Of a stretch of DNA of 64,000 nt, positions 1 through 8,082 are shown piece after piece. The notes under the pieces were generated by a model. It saw only the letters and a program-made list of their open reading frames with translations. It was not told the origin of the DNA and did no database searches. Made by a program: the position numbers and the translations under genes. The stretch is from Marinobacterium alkalitolerans (GTDB taxonomy: Bacteria > Pseudomonadota > Gammaproteobacteria > Pseudomonadales > Balneatricaceae). The stretch is from contig NZ_JACVEW010000006.1 in assembly GCF_017776525.1 (NCBI RefSeq), positions 62,001 through 126,000 on the forward strand, written 5' to 3'. The first letter of the stretch is position 1, and each line of letters starts with the position of its first letter.

Positions 1-888
1 ACTTTTGACCCGGGTCGTCAGCAAAATGGCCAACGCCAGTGACAGAGTTGCCCCACTGCCTCCGATGAACACGAAAGCCCCCAGAAAAGCCGTATTCATG
101 GGATACGTCAGCCCTGACCCACCGGCCATCACCGTGGAGTGGTTCAGGTGCACCGCTTCGTTCAGACCGTCCATCAGCGGCAACAGCGCATGATAGCCAT
201 GCACCCCGAAAAACCAGAGCACTGAATTGAACAGGCTGTATAAAACTCCGACCCGGTAGGGTTCGTTGGCGGCATCAAAAAACAGGTAATAGTTGATCCA
301 CTCGGGGTCCGGCAGTGCAAGGATGACGGCAGCGGCCACCATGAGCACAACGCCCCCCATAATGACGCCGGGAATGATGAAGTTCAGCGTTTGCCGCACC
401 AGCGTACCGGCCCCTTCGTGTCGCACGATCTGACACCAGGGGTAGGAATGCAGCTTGGCCAGTCCCCGTGTTGCCCAGATCGGCAAGATCAGTGCACTGA
501 GCAGAAAGACCACACGGGCGGCCCCGTTATAGTTTTCCATCAGGTCCGCGACACAGAACAGGAAGACGACGTTCAGGCAGATGATGGGAAGCCGAGGCAG
601 GTGTGACTGAATGGACACCATGTAGGCGATGGAGGCTGTAATCAGGTAAGGCAGTGCAGCCGTTGTGCGCTCGTGCAGCTGCTGAAACAGCAGTTGCCCT
701 TCAGGGCTGATATCGGCCAGTTGGAGGCATACCGAAACCAGCAGCAGGGCCGCCGACAGTATCAGGCAAGGCACGATCCCCAGCAGACCATCACGGATAG
801 CCCGCATGGCTGGCCAGGCTGACAGCCGCTCGACCTGCACCGACAACAGACGCAGCAAACCCTTAACCGATTTGCTCGATCCCGTCAT
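1..888 (-). CDS. PTS EIIC-like membrane protein, C-terminus cut by window edge
   Basis: The frame is open from an ATG at 888 down to base 1, so at least 296 codons are present and the C-terminus lies outside. The product is a multi-spanning membrane protein with long hydrophobic stretches. A run reading LWFFGVHGYHALLPLMDG resembles the FFGxHG signature of the cellobiose/lactose family of PTS EIIC domains. No IIA/IIB partner, HPr or sugar gene lies nearby. In gammaproteobacteria such EIIC-like domains are often the N-terminal sensory half of EAL-domain c-di-GMP phosphodiesterases, so the missing part could be an EAL domain; that is inference. The start is the first ATG of the hydrophilic N-terminus (MTGSSKSVKG). 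No rho-independent terminator is seen in the 165 nt upstream. Confidence 0.6.
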   Translation of the reverse strand, partial: MTGSSKSVKGLLRLLSVQVERLSAWPAMRAIRDGLLGIVPCLILSAALLLVSVCLQLADISPEGQLLFQQLHERTTAALPYLITASIAYMVSIQSHLPRLPIICLNVVFLFCVADLMENYNGAARVVFLLSALILPIWATRGLAKLHSYPWCQIVRHEGAGTLVRQTLNFIIPGVIMGGVVLMVAAAVILALPDPEWINYYLFFDAANEPYRVGVLYSLFNSVLWFFGVHGYHALLPLMDGLNEAVHLNHSTVMAGGSGLTYPMNTAFLGAFVFIGGSGATLSLALAILLTTRVKS

Positions 889-1053
889 ATCCCAAAATTC
901 CTGATCCGAAACGGGCGGAGGCTTGCCCGCGATACGTCATGCGTACGCCGGTGATTCAGCAGGCTTCAAGCCACGCTTTGTCAGCAGCGCCTGATTTCAT
1001 ATTGGCACAGCTTTCGGGATAGCCCAAATCAGTCGGCTGTTTTCGGCAATGGC

Positions 1054-1809
1054 CTAGCGCCACAGCTCGGAAACGGGGGTATCCGGTGGATAGCGATCGG
1101 CTACCTGCGCCAGCAGCAACTCGCCACAGGCGATAGCATCCGTCAGGGCATGGTGCGGGCGGTAGAATGGCAGGTGGTAACGCTCCCGGCTCTGCGCCAG
1201 CCGAATGGAAACCGGCTTGCGCCCCAGCAGTCGGTCCCAGAAACCCAGCGGCTTCTTGCGGTGCAAACGTGCTTCAAGGTCCATGGTGTCGATGACCGGG
1301 AACTCGATTCCCTCACGAATACGGACTTTCAAGGCGTTGTTCAGGAAGGCCCGCTCAATACCCCGGTGGTGCACAACCAGTACTTTTCCTTGCAGCTGTT
1401 CGAGCAGCTCATCGAGTATGCGGCGAAGGTCCGGCGCCGATTCTATTTCGGAGTGGGTGATGCCGTGTACCACCACCGATTCACTGCTCAATCGCGCCCG
1501 CGGCTTCAGCACCCAGTGCCGAGCACGTGACGAGTGAATACGGTGAATCGTCATGGGGACCAGGCCAATGCTGACAATGCCACCCTTTTGAGGGTCCAGG
1601 CTGGTGGTTTCAAAATCCACCGCAACCAGCGGGACCTCTTCAAGGGGCGTATCCGGTGCCACGGCACCCGCCTCGTAAAACGCCTTGAGCGCAGGATAGC
1701 GGGCGGTCTCCGCCAAGTGCCGGAAGCGCGCCTGCCAGTCCTGGACACCGGTATCCTGCACCTCCAGGGAGGGCTCATTCTGCAACCGTTCCTTACTGAG
1801 ATATAACAT
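1054..1809 (-). CDS. DnaQ-like 3'-5' exonuclease (DEDDh type)
   Basis: This 251 aa protein belongs to the DNA polymerase III epsilon-like exonuclease superfamily. Exo I is VAVDFETTSL near residue 63, giving the Asp-Glu pair. Exo III is HHALTDA near residue 220, giving the general-base His and the metal Asp. The Exo II region reads VHHRGIERAFL, with Glu where DnaQ itself has Asp. It has no polymerase-binding C-terminal extension, so it is probably a free-standing nuclease acting on DNA or RNA ends. Its ATG shares bases with the TGA of the upstream cNMP/CBS/DUF294 gene, implying translational coupling. From memory, the same pairing recurs in Pseudomonas and Marinobacter, often near acetate or betaine carriers, but the substrate is unknown. 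Confidence 0.85.
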   Translation of the reverse strand: MLYLSKERLQNEPSLEVQDTGVQDWQARFRHLAETARYPALKAFYEAGAVAPDTPLEEVPLVAVDFETTSLDPQKGGIVSIGLVPMTIHRIHSSRARHWVLKPRARLSSESVVVHGITHSEIESAPDLRRILDELLEQLQGKVLVVHHRGIERAFLNNALKVRIREGIEFPVIDTMDLEARLHRKKPLGFWDRLLGRKPVSIRLAQSRERYHLPFYRPHHALTDAIACGELLLAQVADRYPPDTPVSELWR

Positions 1810-3680
1810 CAGCTACTCCGGCCCGGCTGGTAACGGTATTTGAGAAACTTCTGCGCATTCGACAGGATCTGGAACGCATCCTTCAGATTCTTGCGCTCAA
1901 AATCGGACAGATTCTCCGGTTCGATGTTGTTGTCCGGCTCATTTCCGGCCTCAACATCCAGCGCCTGATGGCGGATACGCACCATGGCGATCAATTCCAG
2001 CGCATCACGCAAATCCGGCCCGCGGCCACGCGGCAGCAGGTCTGTTTCGATAATATCCTTGAGCCTGTCAAAGGTATTACGCTCGCGTGACCCAACGGCG
2101 AGGGCGTGTACACGCACCAGATCAGCCAGGGGTGCAGTACCGCGGCGTTTCATATTGATCGTATTGCTGTGCCGGCCATCCGTTTCCATCACGAAGTCCT
2201 TGAAGAACCCCAATGGCGGTGTGCGTTGCAGGGCATTTCGTGCCATACAGGCCAGGAAACGGGGGTTCTTGCGCGCCTTGCGCAGGATCAGATCATTCAG
2301 CAGGTTGGCCCAGCGCACCTCCCCCCAGACCCCTTCAATGTCGAAGAAGATGGAGCTGTTGAGCAGGAATTCCGGCGTCGGCTTTTCGATCCAGTCCGTG
2401 AAATACTGCTCCCACACCTTCAGTGGCTGACGCCACTTCTCATTGGTGGCCATGATATCGCCACTGCAGTAGGTGTAGCCGCAGGCGTCCAGACCGTCGC
2501 AGACAAACTGGGCCAGCGCCTTGAAGTAGTCGCCGTGCTGTTTCGGGTCATAGCGATTGTCGAGGATCATCGCGTTATCCTGATCCGTCACAATCAGCTG
2601 TTCTTCCCGCGCCATGGAGCCCAGCGCCAGAAAACAGTAGGGCACGGGGGGTGGCCCCAGCGCTTCTTCTGCCAGCTCAAGCAAACGCTGCTTGAAGCTC
2701 CGACCAATAACCGACATGGCGGTACCGATCATCTGTGAGTTGGCATCCTCATTCACCATGCGCACAAAGCAGGCACTGACATCGCTGCGCAGATCCACCA
2801 GCTCCTCCACACTCTGGGCACGAAAGATGCTGCTGACCACAAACAGGCTGTTTTGCGACTCGTAGCGAATGATATCCGACAGGGCGATCACACCCAGTGG
2901 CTGCCGTCGCTTGAGCACCGGCAAGTGGTGCACGTTGTGCCTGAGCATGAGCAACATGGCTTCGAACACGAACTGGCCATGTTCCACAGAAATCAGCTCG
3001 GGGGTCATGATGTCAGTGACCGGCGTGTCAAAACTCAGCCCCGGGGTGATCAGCCGATTGCGCAGGTCCCGGTCGGTAATAATCCCGACAACCGGATGCT
3101 CCGACGCCTGATCGTCCAGCACCAGTACCGAGGAAACGCCCTCTTCACTCATGCGAATCGCCGCATCTCGAGCCGATGCCTGGCCATTCAGGGTGACAGC
3201 CTCGCGCTTGACCAGGGTTTCGATGCGCGCGGTCATCAATTCATTGGCGTCCTCCCGGCGCCGGGCAACGGCCTGACGCAGGCGCGTGCGGTCCTCAACC
3301 TCGACAATATCGGCAAAGGCTTCGTTATTGTCGAACAGGTCGTTGAAGAGCGCTTCCGGTATCAGGTACACCAGCGTATCTTCCAGCGCGCGTATGGGAA
3401 AGCGCACGCGACCGTGTCGCAGCAGGCCGAACTCGCCAAAGAACCCGCCTTCACTCAATCGGTTATACAGGTCCCCGTTACGCCGATAGACCTCGACAGC
3501 GCCACTGCGGATGATATACCAGTCATGTATCTCATCCCCAAACGCCTTGATCTCGGACCCTGCCTTGAAATAGGCAATATCCATCTGGGTTGCGATCTGT
3601 TCCAGCTGTTCCTCTGGCAGCAGACTGAACGGCTGATGCCGCGCCAGAAACTCTACAATTTCGATATGTTCGGCATGCAT
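1809..3680 (-). CDS. cNMP-binding/CBS/DUF294 nucleotidyltransferase-like protein
   Basis: A 623 aa cytoplasmic signalling protein. A cyclic-nucleotide-binding-like beta barrel (about 10-125) is followed by a CBS pair (about 155-285) and a DUF294 nucleotidyltransferase fold. The latter contains LGSMAREEQLIVTDQDNA, matching the GSxxRxE...DxD pattern of GlnD-like transferases, so metal-dependent catalysis is plausible. A helical DUF294 C-terminal domain ends the protein. The frame extends to 3725, but I take the ATG at 3680 (MHAEHIEIVE): AAGTGAGTG lies just upstream and a terminator hairpin occupies 3708-3744. The phosphate-binding loop of the cNMP domain is not canonical (GEFGLLRHGRVRF), so ligand binding is uncertain. 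It is coupled by TGATG to the downstream exonuclease gene. Confidence 0.85.
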   Translation of the reverse strand: MHAEHIEIVEFLARHQPFSLLPEEQLEQIATQMDIAYFKAGSEIKAFGDEIHDWYIIRSGAVEVYRRNGDLYNRLSEGGFFGEFGLLRHGRVRFPIRALEDTLVYLIPEALFNDLFDNNEAFADIVEVEDRTRLRQAVARRREDANELMTARIETLVKREAVTLNGQASARDAAIRMSEEGVSSVLVLDDQASEHPVVGIITDRDLRNRLITPGLSFDTPVTDIMTPELISVEHGQFVFEAMLLMLRHNVHHLPVLKRRQPLGVIALSDIIRYESQNSLFVVSSIFRAQSVEELVDLRSDVSACFVRMVNEDANSQMIGTAMSVIGRSFKQRLLELAEEALGPPPVPYCFLALGSMAREEQLIVTDQDNAMILDNRYDPKQHGDYFKALAQFVCDGLDACGYTYCSGDIMATNEKWRQPLKVWEQYFTDWIEKPTPEFLLNSSIFFDIEGVWGEVRWANLLNDLILRKARKNPRFLACMARNALQRTPPLGFFKDFVMETDGRHSNTINMKRRGTAPLADLVRVHALAVGSRERNTFDRLKDIIETDLLPRGRGPDLRDALELIAMVRIRHQALDVEAGNEPDNNIEPENLSDFERKNLKDAFQILSNAQKFLKYRYQPGRSS

Positions 3681-3707
3681 GTTCACACTCACTTGTGCCA
3701 AAACGAA

Positions 3708-3744
3708 AACAGGCGGGACGGCCACCTGGCCTGCCCCGCCTGTT
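3708..3744 (-). terminator. Rho-independent terminator after the BCCT gene
   Basis: Read leftward, AACAGGCGGG pairs perfectly with CCCGCCTGTT. An inner GGCC/GGCC pairing lies in the loop and the tail is TTTTCGTTTT. It lies 16 nt after the BCCT stop codon and before the ATG of the DUF294 gene, so it separates the two transcription units. Confidence 0.85.
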
Positions 3745-3760
3745 GATCAGTCAAGCTGCG

Positions 3761-5392
3761 TCAGGCGCGCGGCTCGGAAGCCAGCCCCTTCAGCATTGAG
3801 AAGGCGGCCATCAGCAGCACCAGCGTAAAGGGCAGCCCGGTAGAGACGGCCATCGCCTGTAGTGCGACCAGCCCACCGCCGAGGATCAGCGCAATGGCAA
3901 CCAGACCCTCAAAGGTACACCAGAACACACGCTGAGGTGTGGGTGCATCCACCTTGCCACCGGCAGAAATCACATCGATGACCAGTGAGCCGGAGTCGGA
4001 AGAGGTCACGAAGAACACGACGACCAGCACAATGGCAATGAAGGAAGTGATCTCGGCCAGCGGCAGCGCATCCAGCATGGTGAACAGCTTCAGCGGCAAG
4101 GCCGCTTCTTTCAGTGCGGTGTAACCCTCGGTGAAGTACATATCAACACCGGTACCACCAAAGACACTCATCCAGAGTACACAGGCAGTAGACGGCACCA
4201 GCAGCACGGCAATGATGAATTCACGTACGCTTCGGCCACGGGAAACCCGAGCGATGAACATGCCGACGAACGGGCACCAGGAGATCCACCAGGCCCAGTA
4301 GAAGGCAGTCCAGCCAGAGGCAAAGTTGGCATCCTCACGCCCCACCGGGTTGGACAGTGCCGGCAGGTGAATGATGTACGCCCAGAGGTTTTCAAAGAAA
4401 CCGGTCATGATCAGCAGTGTTGGGCCGACAAAGATCACGAACAGCAGCAACAGCACTGCCAGCACCATGTTGATCTCTGACAGGCGCTTGACGCCGGCAT
4501 CCAGGCCGGCCAGTACCGATACCAGCGCAATCGCGGTAATACCGATCACCAGAAAGATCTGCGTGGTGTCGCCCAGCGGCACGCCAAAGAGGTAGTTCAG
4601 ACCCGATGCCGCCTGAGAGGCACCAAGACCCAGCGATGTTGCCAGACCAAACAGCGTTGCCAGTACCGCCAGGATGTCGATGATATGACCCGGCCAGCCC
4701 CAGACACGCTCACCCAGCAGCGGGTAGAACACAGAGCGAATGGTCAGCGGCAGCCCCTTGTTGAACGAGAACAGCGCCAGACCCAGCGCCATCACGGCAT
4801 AGATCGCCCAGGGGTGCAGTGCCCAGTGGAAGATGGTCGCCGCCATCCCCAGCTCACGTGCGAGCTCAATATTACCGGCTGCGGCGCCCAGAGGTGCCCA
4901 GTCGGTACGCACGCCGTCATCGCCGACACTGACGCCTCCGAAAGAGCTCAGCGTATGGGACATTGGCTCTGATACGCCATAAAACATCAGACCGATGCCC
5001 ATACCAGCTGCAAAGAGCATGGAGAACCAGCCGAGATAGCCATAGTCCGGTTGAGCCTCGGTCCCGCCCAGGCGAACCCGGCCCAGTGGCGTAAAGATCA
5101 ACGCCAGACAGATAATGACAAAGATATTGGCGGCTCCGATGAAGAACCAGTCAAGGTTCCCCGTCAACCAGTTGCGAAGCCCGGTGAACATGGGCTCAAC
5201 CTGGTTCTGGAACACCAGCGTCAAGATGACGAAGGCAACCACGGCCAAGCCGGAGATGGCGAAGACGCGGTTGTGGATATCAAGCCCGAACGGGCCAACG
5301 TTGACAACAATGTTATCCTGACCGATTTGATAATCCGTATCGATAGGATTGACATCACCATCGGGGATCATAGGATCTTTACTGTCAGTCAT
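3761..5392 (-). CDS. BCCT-family betaine/choline carrier
   Basis: A 543 aa inner-membrane transporter with about 12 helices, for uptake of trimethylammonium solutes such as glycine betaine, choline or a related osmolyte. The substrate/ion loop reads MGIGLMFYGVSEP, the Gly-rich form found in sodium-coupled BetP-like carriers. The aromatic Trp box reads FYWAWWISWCPFVGMF. The N-terminal tail is short and acidic (MTDSKDPMIPDGD). The C-terminal tail after the last helix is very short (KGLASEPRA), unlike BetP, whose long C-terminal helix senses osmotic state; regulation by osmotic stress is therefore doubtful or works differently. SD-like GAGGGAGA precedes the ATG. It is transcribed divergently from regBA and has its own terminator. 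Confidence 0.92.
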   Translation of the reverse strand: MTDSKDPMIPDGDVNPIDTDYQIGQDNIVVNVGPFGLDIHNRVFAISGLAVVAFVILTLVFQNQVEPMFTGLRNWLTGNLDWFFIGAANIFVIICLALIFTPLGRVRLGGTEAQPDYGYLGWFSMLFAAGMGIGLMFYGVSEPMSHTLSSFGGVSVGDDGVRTDWAPLGAAAGNIELARELGMAATIFHWALHPWAIYAVMALGLALFSFNKGLPLTIRSVFYPLLGERVWGWPGHIIDILAVLATLFGLATSLGLGASQAASGLNYLFGVPLGDTTQIFLVIGITAIALVSVLAGLDAGVKRLSEINMVLAVLLLLFVIFVGPTLLIMTGFFENLWAYIIHLPALSNPVGREDANFASGWTAFYWAWWISWCPFVGMFIARVSRGRSVREFIIAVLLVPSTACVLWMSVFGGTGVDMYFTEGYTALKEAALPLKLFTMLDALPLAEITSFIAIVLVVVFFVTSSDSGSLVIDVISAGGKVDAPTPQRVFWCTFEGLVAIALILGGGLVALQAMAVSTGLPFTLVLLMAAFSMLKGLASEPRA

Positions 5393-5515
5393 TATGGACT
5401 GTCTCCCTCAGGTTGCTTGTGTTTTCTTGCTACAGATTAGACGAAGGCACCCGATTTTGCGCAGTGCCAGAACATCTGTATTAATAGTATCTTAAAACCG
5501 CCACCGGACAGGCAA

Positions 5516-5527
5516 CCGTTATAACGG
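5516..5527. promoter_or_regulatory. 12-bp perfect palindrome in the BCCT/regB intergenic region
   Basis: CCGTTATAACGG is fully self-complementary. It lies between the divergent BCCT gene and regB, 13 nt from the RegA-like box. It could be an operator for either gene; no known regulator consensus is assigned. Confidence 0.35.
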
Positions 5528-5539
5528 GAAAATTTGCCT

Positions 5540-5554
5540 GCGACCATTGGTCGC
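5540..5554. promoter_or_regulatory. Putative RegA/PrrA binding site (GCGNC-N5-GNCGC)
   Basis: GCGAC-CATTG-GTCGC matches the inverted GCGNC half-site pattern that I recall for PrrA/RegA-type regulators. It sits 25 nt upstream of the TATAAT in front of regB. The protein encoded by regA has the matching Fis-type recognition helix, so autoregulation or control of the divergent BCCT gene is likely. The match is seen in the sequence; binding is inferred. Confidence 0.6.
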
Positions 5555-5578
5555 ACCCGAATATAAGGGTGAAAACGG

Positions 5579-5584
5579 TATAAT
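5579..5584 (+). promoter_or_regulatory. -10 element of regBA
   Basis: A perfect TATAAT lies 32 nt before the proposed CTG start of regB. No good -35 hexamer stands 16-18 nt upstream, which fits a promoter that needs an activator. Confidence 0.5.
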
Positions 5585-5616
5585 TCGCACGCATTTTCCC
5601 ATGTTGGAGGCCTGCT

Positions 5617-6876
5617 CTGAACGGTTTTCACTCTGCCCTGCTGCAGCTGACCTACATCCGAACCCTGGTACTCTTCCTGCTCGGTGGCGCCCTGACGTTT
5701 GCCGTCTATGGCCTGCATCTGTCACTGGATGTCTGGCTCATGGGGTCTGCCCTTGCCGGCCTCGCCATCCTGAACCTGGTGACCTACGCCCGCCTGCATT
5801 CACGCTGGCCGGTCACGGAGATCGAGCTGTTCAGCCAGCTTTGCGCCGACAGCGTCATTTTCGGTTTTCTGCTGTTTAATGCCGGCGGCGCCACCAACCC
5901 CTTCATTTTCATTCTGCTGATCCCGCTGCTCAGTGCCGCGGCAACGCTCAGCAGACGTTTTGTCATCCTGATGGCCGTGGTCGTCATTCTGCTCTACACC
6001 ACCCTGCTGCAGGTGTACCGGCCCATGGTGGTCGCCGAGCAATCCCACCGTCACAGCATACTGAACCTGTTTGACCTTCATGTGACCGGAATGTGGATCA
6101 ACTTCCTGTTCACCTCAGTGCTGGTCACCTGGAGTATCACGCAGATGCAGCAGGCGCTGAAACAGCGGGAGCAGACCCTCCAGCAGGAGCGTGAGCGCCG
6201 CATTCAGGATCAACAGCTGCTCAGTCTGGCCACCATGGCCGCCGGTACCGCCCATGAACTGGGCACTCCTCTGTCGACAATGCGCATCACCCTGAGCGAA
6301 ATGGCGCAGGACCACCCACAGGACTCAACGTTGCAGGAGGATATCGAACTGATGCAGGAACAGGTCGAGCGCTGCAGCGAACGACTGCAACAGCTTGCCC
6401 GGCAGGTGAGAGACGACACCCCTTGCCCATCCACCTTCGGCACTTTCCTGACGCAGGTACTGGACGAGTGGAGCCTGATGCGGCCCGATGCCGAGTTTGA
6501 GCTTGTACCCTTGCCCCCGGGGCTGAGTCAGGCCCGGCTTCAGACCTTCATTTCACTGCAGCAGGCCCTGCTGAACCTGCTTAACAACGCCGCTGACGCC
6601 AACCCCAAAGGCATTGAAATCAGTGCCGAGGGAGAAGCCTCACACCTGAAGCTGAAGATTCATGACCGGGGAGCCGGCCTGCCGCTGGAACAGGCCGACC
6701 AGCTGGGCAAGCCCTTTGTGACGACCAAGGGGCGCGGACTGGGAATAGGCCTGTTCCTGACCGCAACCACGCTGGCTCAACATCAGGGCGAAGTCCGGCT
6801 TTACAACCACCCCGAGGGTGGCACGCTGACGGAAGTACGGCTGCCACTGCTTAGCGAGGACCCGCACCATGCCTGA
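5617..6876 (+). CDS. regB: Redox-sensing histidine kinase RegB/PrrB
   Basis: Inner-membrane sensor kinase of the RegBA/PrrBA global redox system. The membrane domain contains GGATNPF, the GGxxNPF quinone-binding motif of RegB. The H-box is AAGTAHELGTPLS (His about 213 in the long form). A conserved Cys sits in the dimerisation helix (VERCSERL, about 253), equivalent to the redox-active Cys of RegB. The ATPase domain has NLLNNAADA, HDRGAGLP and GRGLGIGLFL. The frame is open from 5584, but its only ATG (5740) would delete the first two membrane helices and no ATG, GTG or TTG precedes it. The CTG at 5617 stands 6 nt after GGAGG, so I propose a CTG start giving 419 aa; a sequencing error is the alternative. 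It overlaps regA by 8 nt. Confidence 0.85.
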   Translation: MNGFHSALLQLTYIRTLVLFLLGGALTFAVYGLHLSLDVWLMGSALAGLAILNLVTYARLHSRWPVTEIELFSQLCADSVIFGFLLFNAGGATNPFIFILLIPLLSAAATLSRRFVILMAVVVILLYTTLLQVYRPMVVAEQSHRHSILNLFDLHVTGMWINFLFTSVLVTWSITQMQQALKQREQTLQQERERRIQDQQLLSLATMAAGTAHELGTPLSTMRITLSEMAQDHPQDSTLQEDIELMQEQVERCSERLQQLARQVRDDTPCPSTFGTFLTQVLDEWSLMRPDAEFELVPLPPGLSQARLQTFISLQQALLNLLNNAADANPKGIEISAEGEASHLKLKIHDRGAGLPLEQADQLGKPFVTTKGRGLGIGLFLTATTLAQHQGEVRLYNHPEGGTLTEVRLPLLSEDPHHA

Positions 6877-7405
6877 ACGTTTTCTGATCGTGGATGATGA
6901 TCCAGCCTTCACCCGTGTACTGGCACGTGCCATGACCCGCAGAGGCTTTGACACTCAGGTCGCACGCAACGTGGAGCAGGCACTGGAAATGGCACGAGAA
7001 ACCCCGCCCGATTTTGCGACGGTTGATCTCAAGATGGAGGGGCCGTCGGGGCTGTCGCTGATTCCGCTGCTGAGAGAGTTGAACCCCGCCATGAAGCTGC
7101 TGGTCCTGACCGGCTATGCCAGCATTGCCACCACGGTCGAAGCGATCAAAAGCGGTGCCGACAATTACCTGCCCAAACCGGCCGACGCTGATCAGATTCT
7201 GAAAGCGCTGCAGGTTAGCCAGGTGCCAGTGGATACCGCCCCCGACATCCCGGAAACGCCCTTGTCGGTGAACCGTCTGGAGTGGGAGCACATTCAGAAG
7301 GTCTTGCAGGAGCATGACGGCAATATCTCCGCCACGGCACGCGCATTGGGCATGCACCGACGCACGCTGCAGCGCAAGCTGGCCAAGCACCCGGTGCGAC
7401 GCTGA
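6869..7405 (+). CDS. regA: Redox response regulator RegA/PrrA
   Basis: A 178 aa response regulator, the partner of RegB. The receiver domain (1-120) has the acidic pocket VDDDPA, phospho-acceptor Asp53 in TVDLKMEG, Thr in VLTGYAS and Lys in YLPKPAD. After a linker, a Fis-type helix-turn-helix closes the protein (NISATARALGMHRRTLQRKL), highly like the near-invariant RegA/PrrA/RoxR recognition segment. The family activates or represses genes for respiration, carbon and nitrogen fixation according to quinone-pool redox state. The ATG at 6869 lies inside the regB 3' end. It ends 2 nt from the convergent permease gene and no terminator hairpin is visible between them. Confidence 0.93.
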   Translation: MPERFLIVDDDPAFTRVLARAMTRRGFDTQVARNVEQALEMARETPPDFATVDLKMEGPSGLSLIPLLRELNPAMKLLVLTGYASIATTVEAIKSGADNYLPKPADADQILKALQVSQVPVDTAPDIPETPLSVNRLEWEHIQKVLQEHDGNISATARALGMHRRTLQRKLAKHPVRR

Positions 7406-7407
7406 CG

Positions 7408-8076
7408 CTATTGTTCGTCGATATACAAACGGGCGTCGAAGGTCCGAATCCAGTCGGGATGGAACACCATCATGGCCGTCATGATGATGCCGTTCAGCAA
7501 CCCTTCCGGAAACATGATCAGCGGCAGAAAGCGGACATATTCCAGATAGATTCGCGCCCAGGGGTAAACCCCGTCCACCCAGAGCAGCAACGCCATTACC
7601 ATGCCGGCCACGGCCGTAGCCACACCCGCGCCGAAGAAGGCGCAGAGGAACAGGTAGACAAAGAAATTACGCGGCAGTCGGGCTTCGACCAGGCGCAGCA
7701 CGCCCAGGCTGGCCAGGGCCGGCACGATAACGGAGCAGAGGATGTTAACGCTGAGTGTGTCCCAGCTTTCCTGACCGATCAGCGTCATGCCCAGCATGGC
7801 CAGCGTGCCGGAGAGGATCGCCAGATCCCAGCCGAACATGAGCGTCAGGGTCGTAATCCCCAGAAAGTGAATACTGAGCCCGGGAGACAAACCGGCACGC
7901 ATGGTCCACATCAGCATCAGACACACGGTCGCGCCGAACAACAGGTGTTGCAGCCGTCGCTCCTGCAGCAATACCGACCAGGGGGCCAGACGCAAGGCCA
8001 GCAGCAGCACCAGCGCTGTCAATACGCCAGCTGCCCAGAGCCAGCCTCCGGAGATCAGACCTTCCGTCAGGCTCAT
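7408..8076 (-). CDS. CbiM-like ECF-type permease, stand-alone
   Basis: A 222 aa integral membrane protein with six or seven helices. SIHFLGITTLTLMFGW and MFPEGLLNGIIMTAMM resemble CbiM/NikM substrate-binding components of energy-coupling-factor transporters for cobalt or nickel. The metal-binding N-terminal MHI(M/P) motif of true CbiM is not seen; the N-terminus reads MSLTEGLISG. No CbiN, CbiQ or CbiO partner is adjacent, so transport energetics and substrate are unknown. It follows rimI by 6 nt on the same strand and is probably the last gene of the leuA-holD-rimI transcript. Confidence 0.65.
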   Translation of the reverse strand: MSLTEGLISGGWLWAAGVLTALVLLLALRLAPWSVLLQERRLQHLLFGATVCLMLMWTMRAGLSPGLSIHFLGITTLTLMFGWDLAILSGTLAMLGMTLIGQESWDTLSVNILCSVIVPALASLGVLRLVEARLPRNFFVYLFLCAFFGAGVATAVAGMVMALLLWVDGVYPWARIYLEYVRFLPLIMFPEGLLNGIIMTAMMVFHPDWIRTFDARLYIDEQ

Positions 8077-8082
8077 GACGGT

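Noticed and set aside
3708-3725. Upstream start for the DUF294 gene at 3725
   Set aside because: It would place the coding region across a strong terminator, and the added residues are not family-like.
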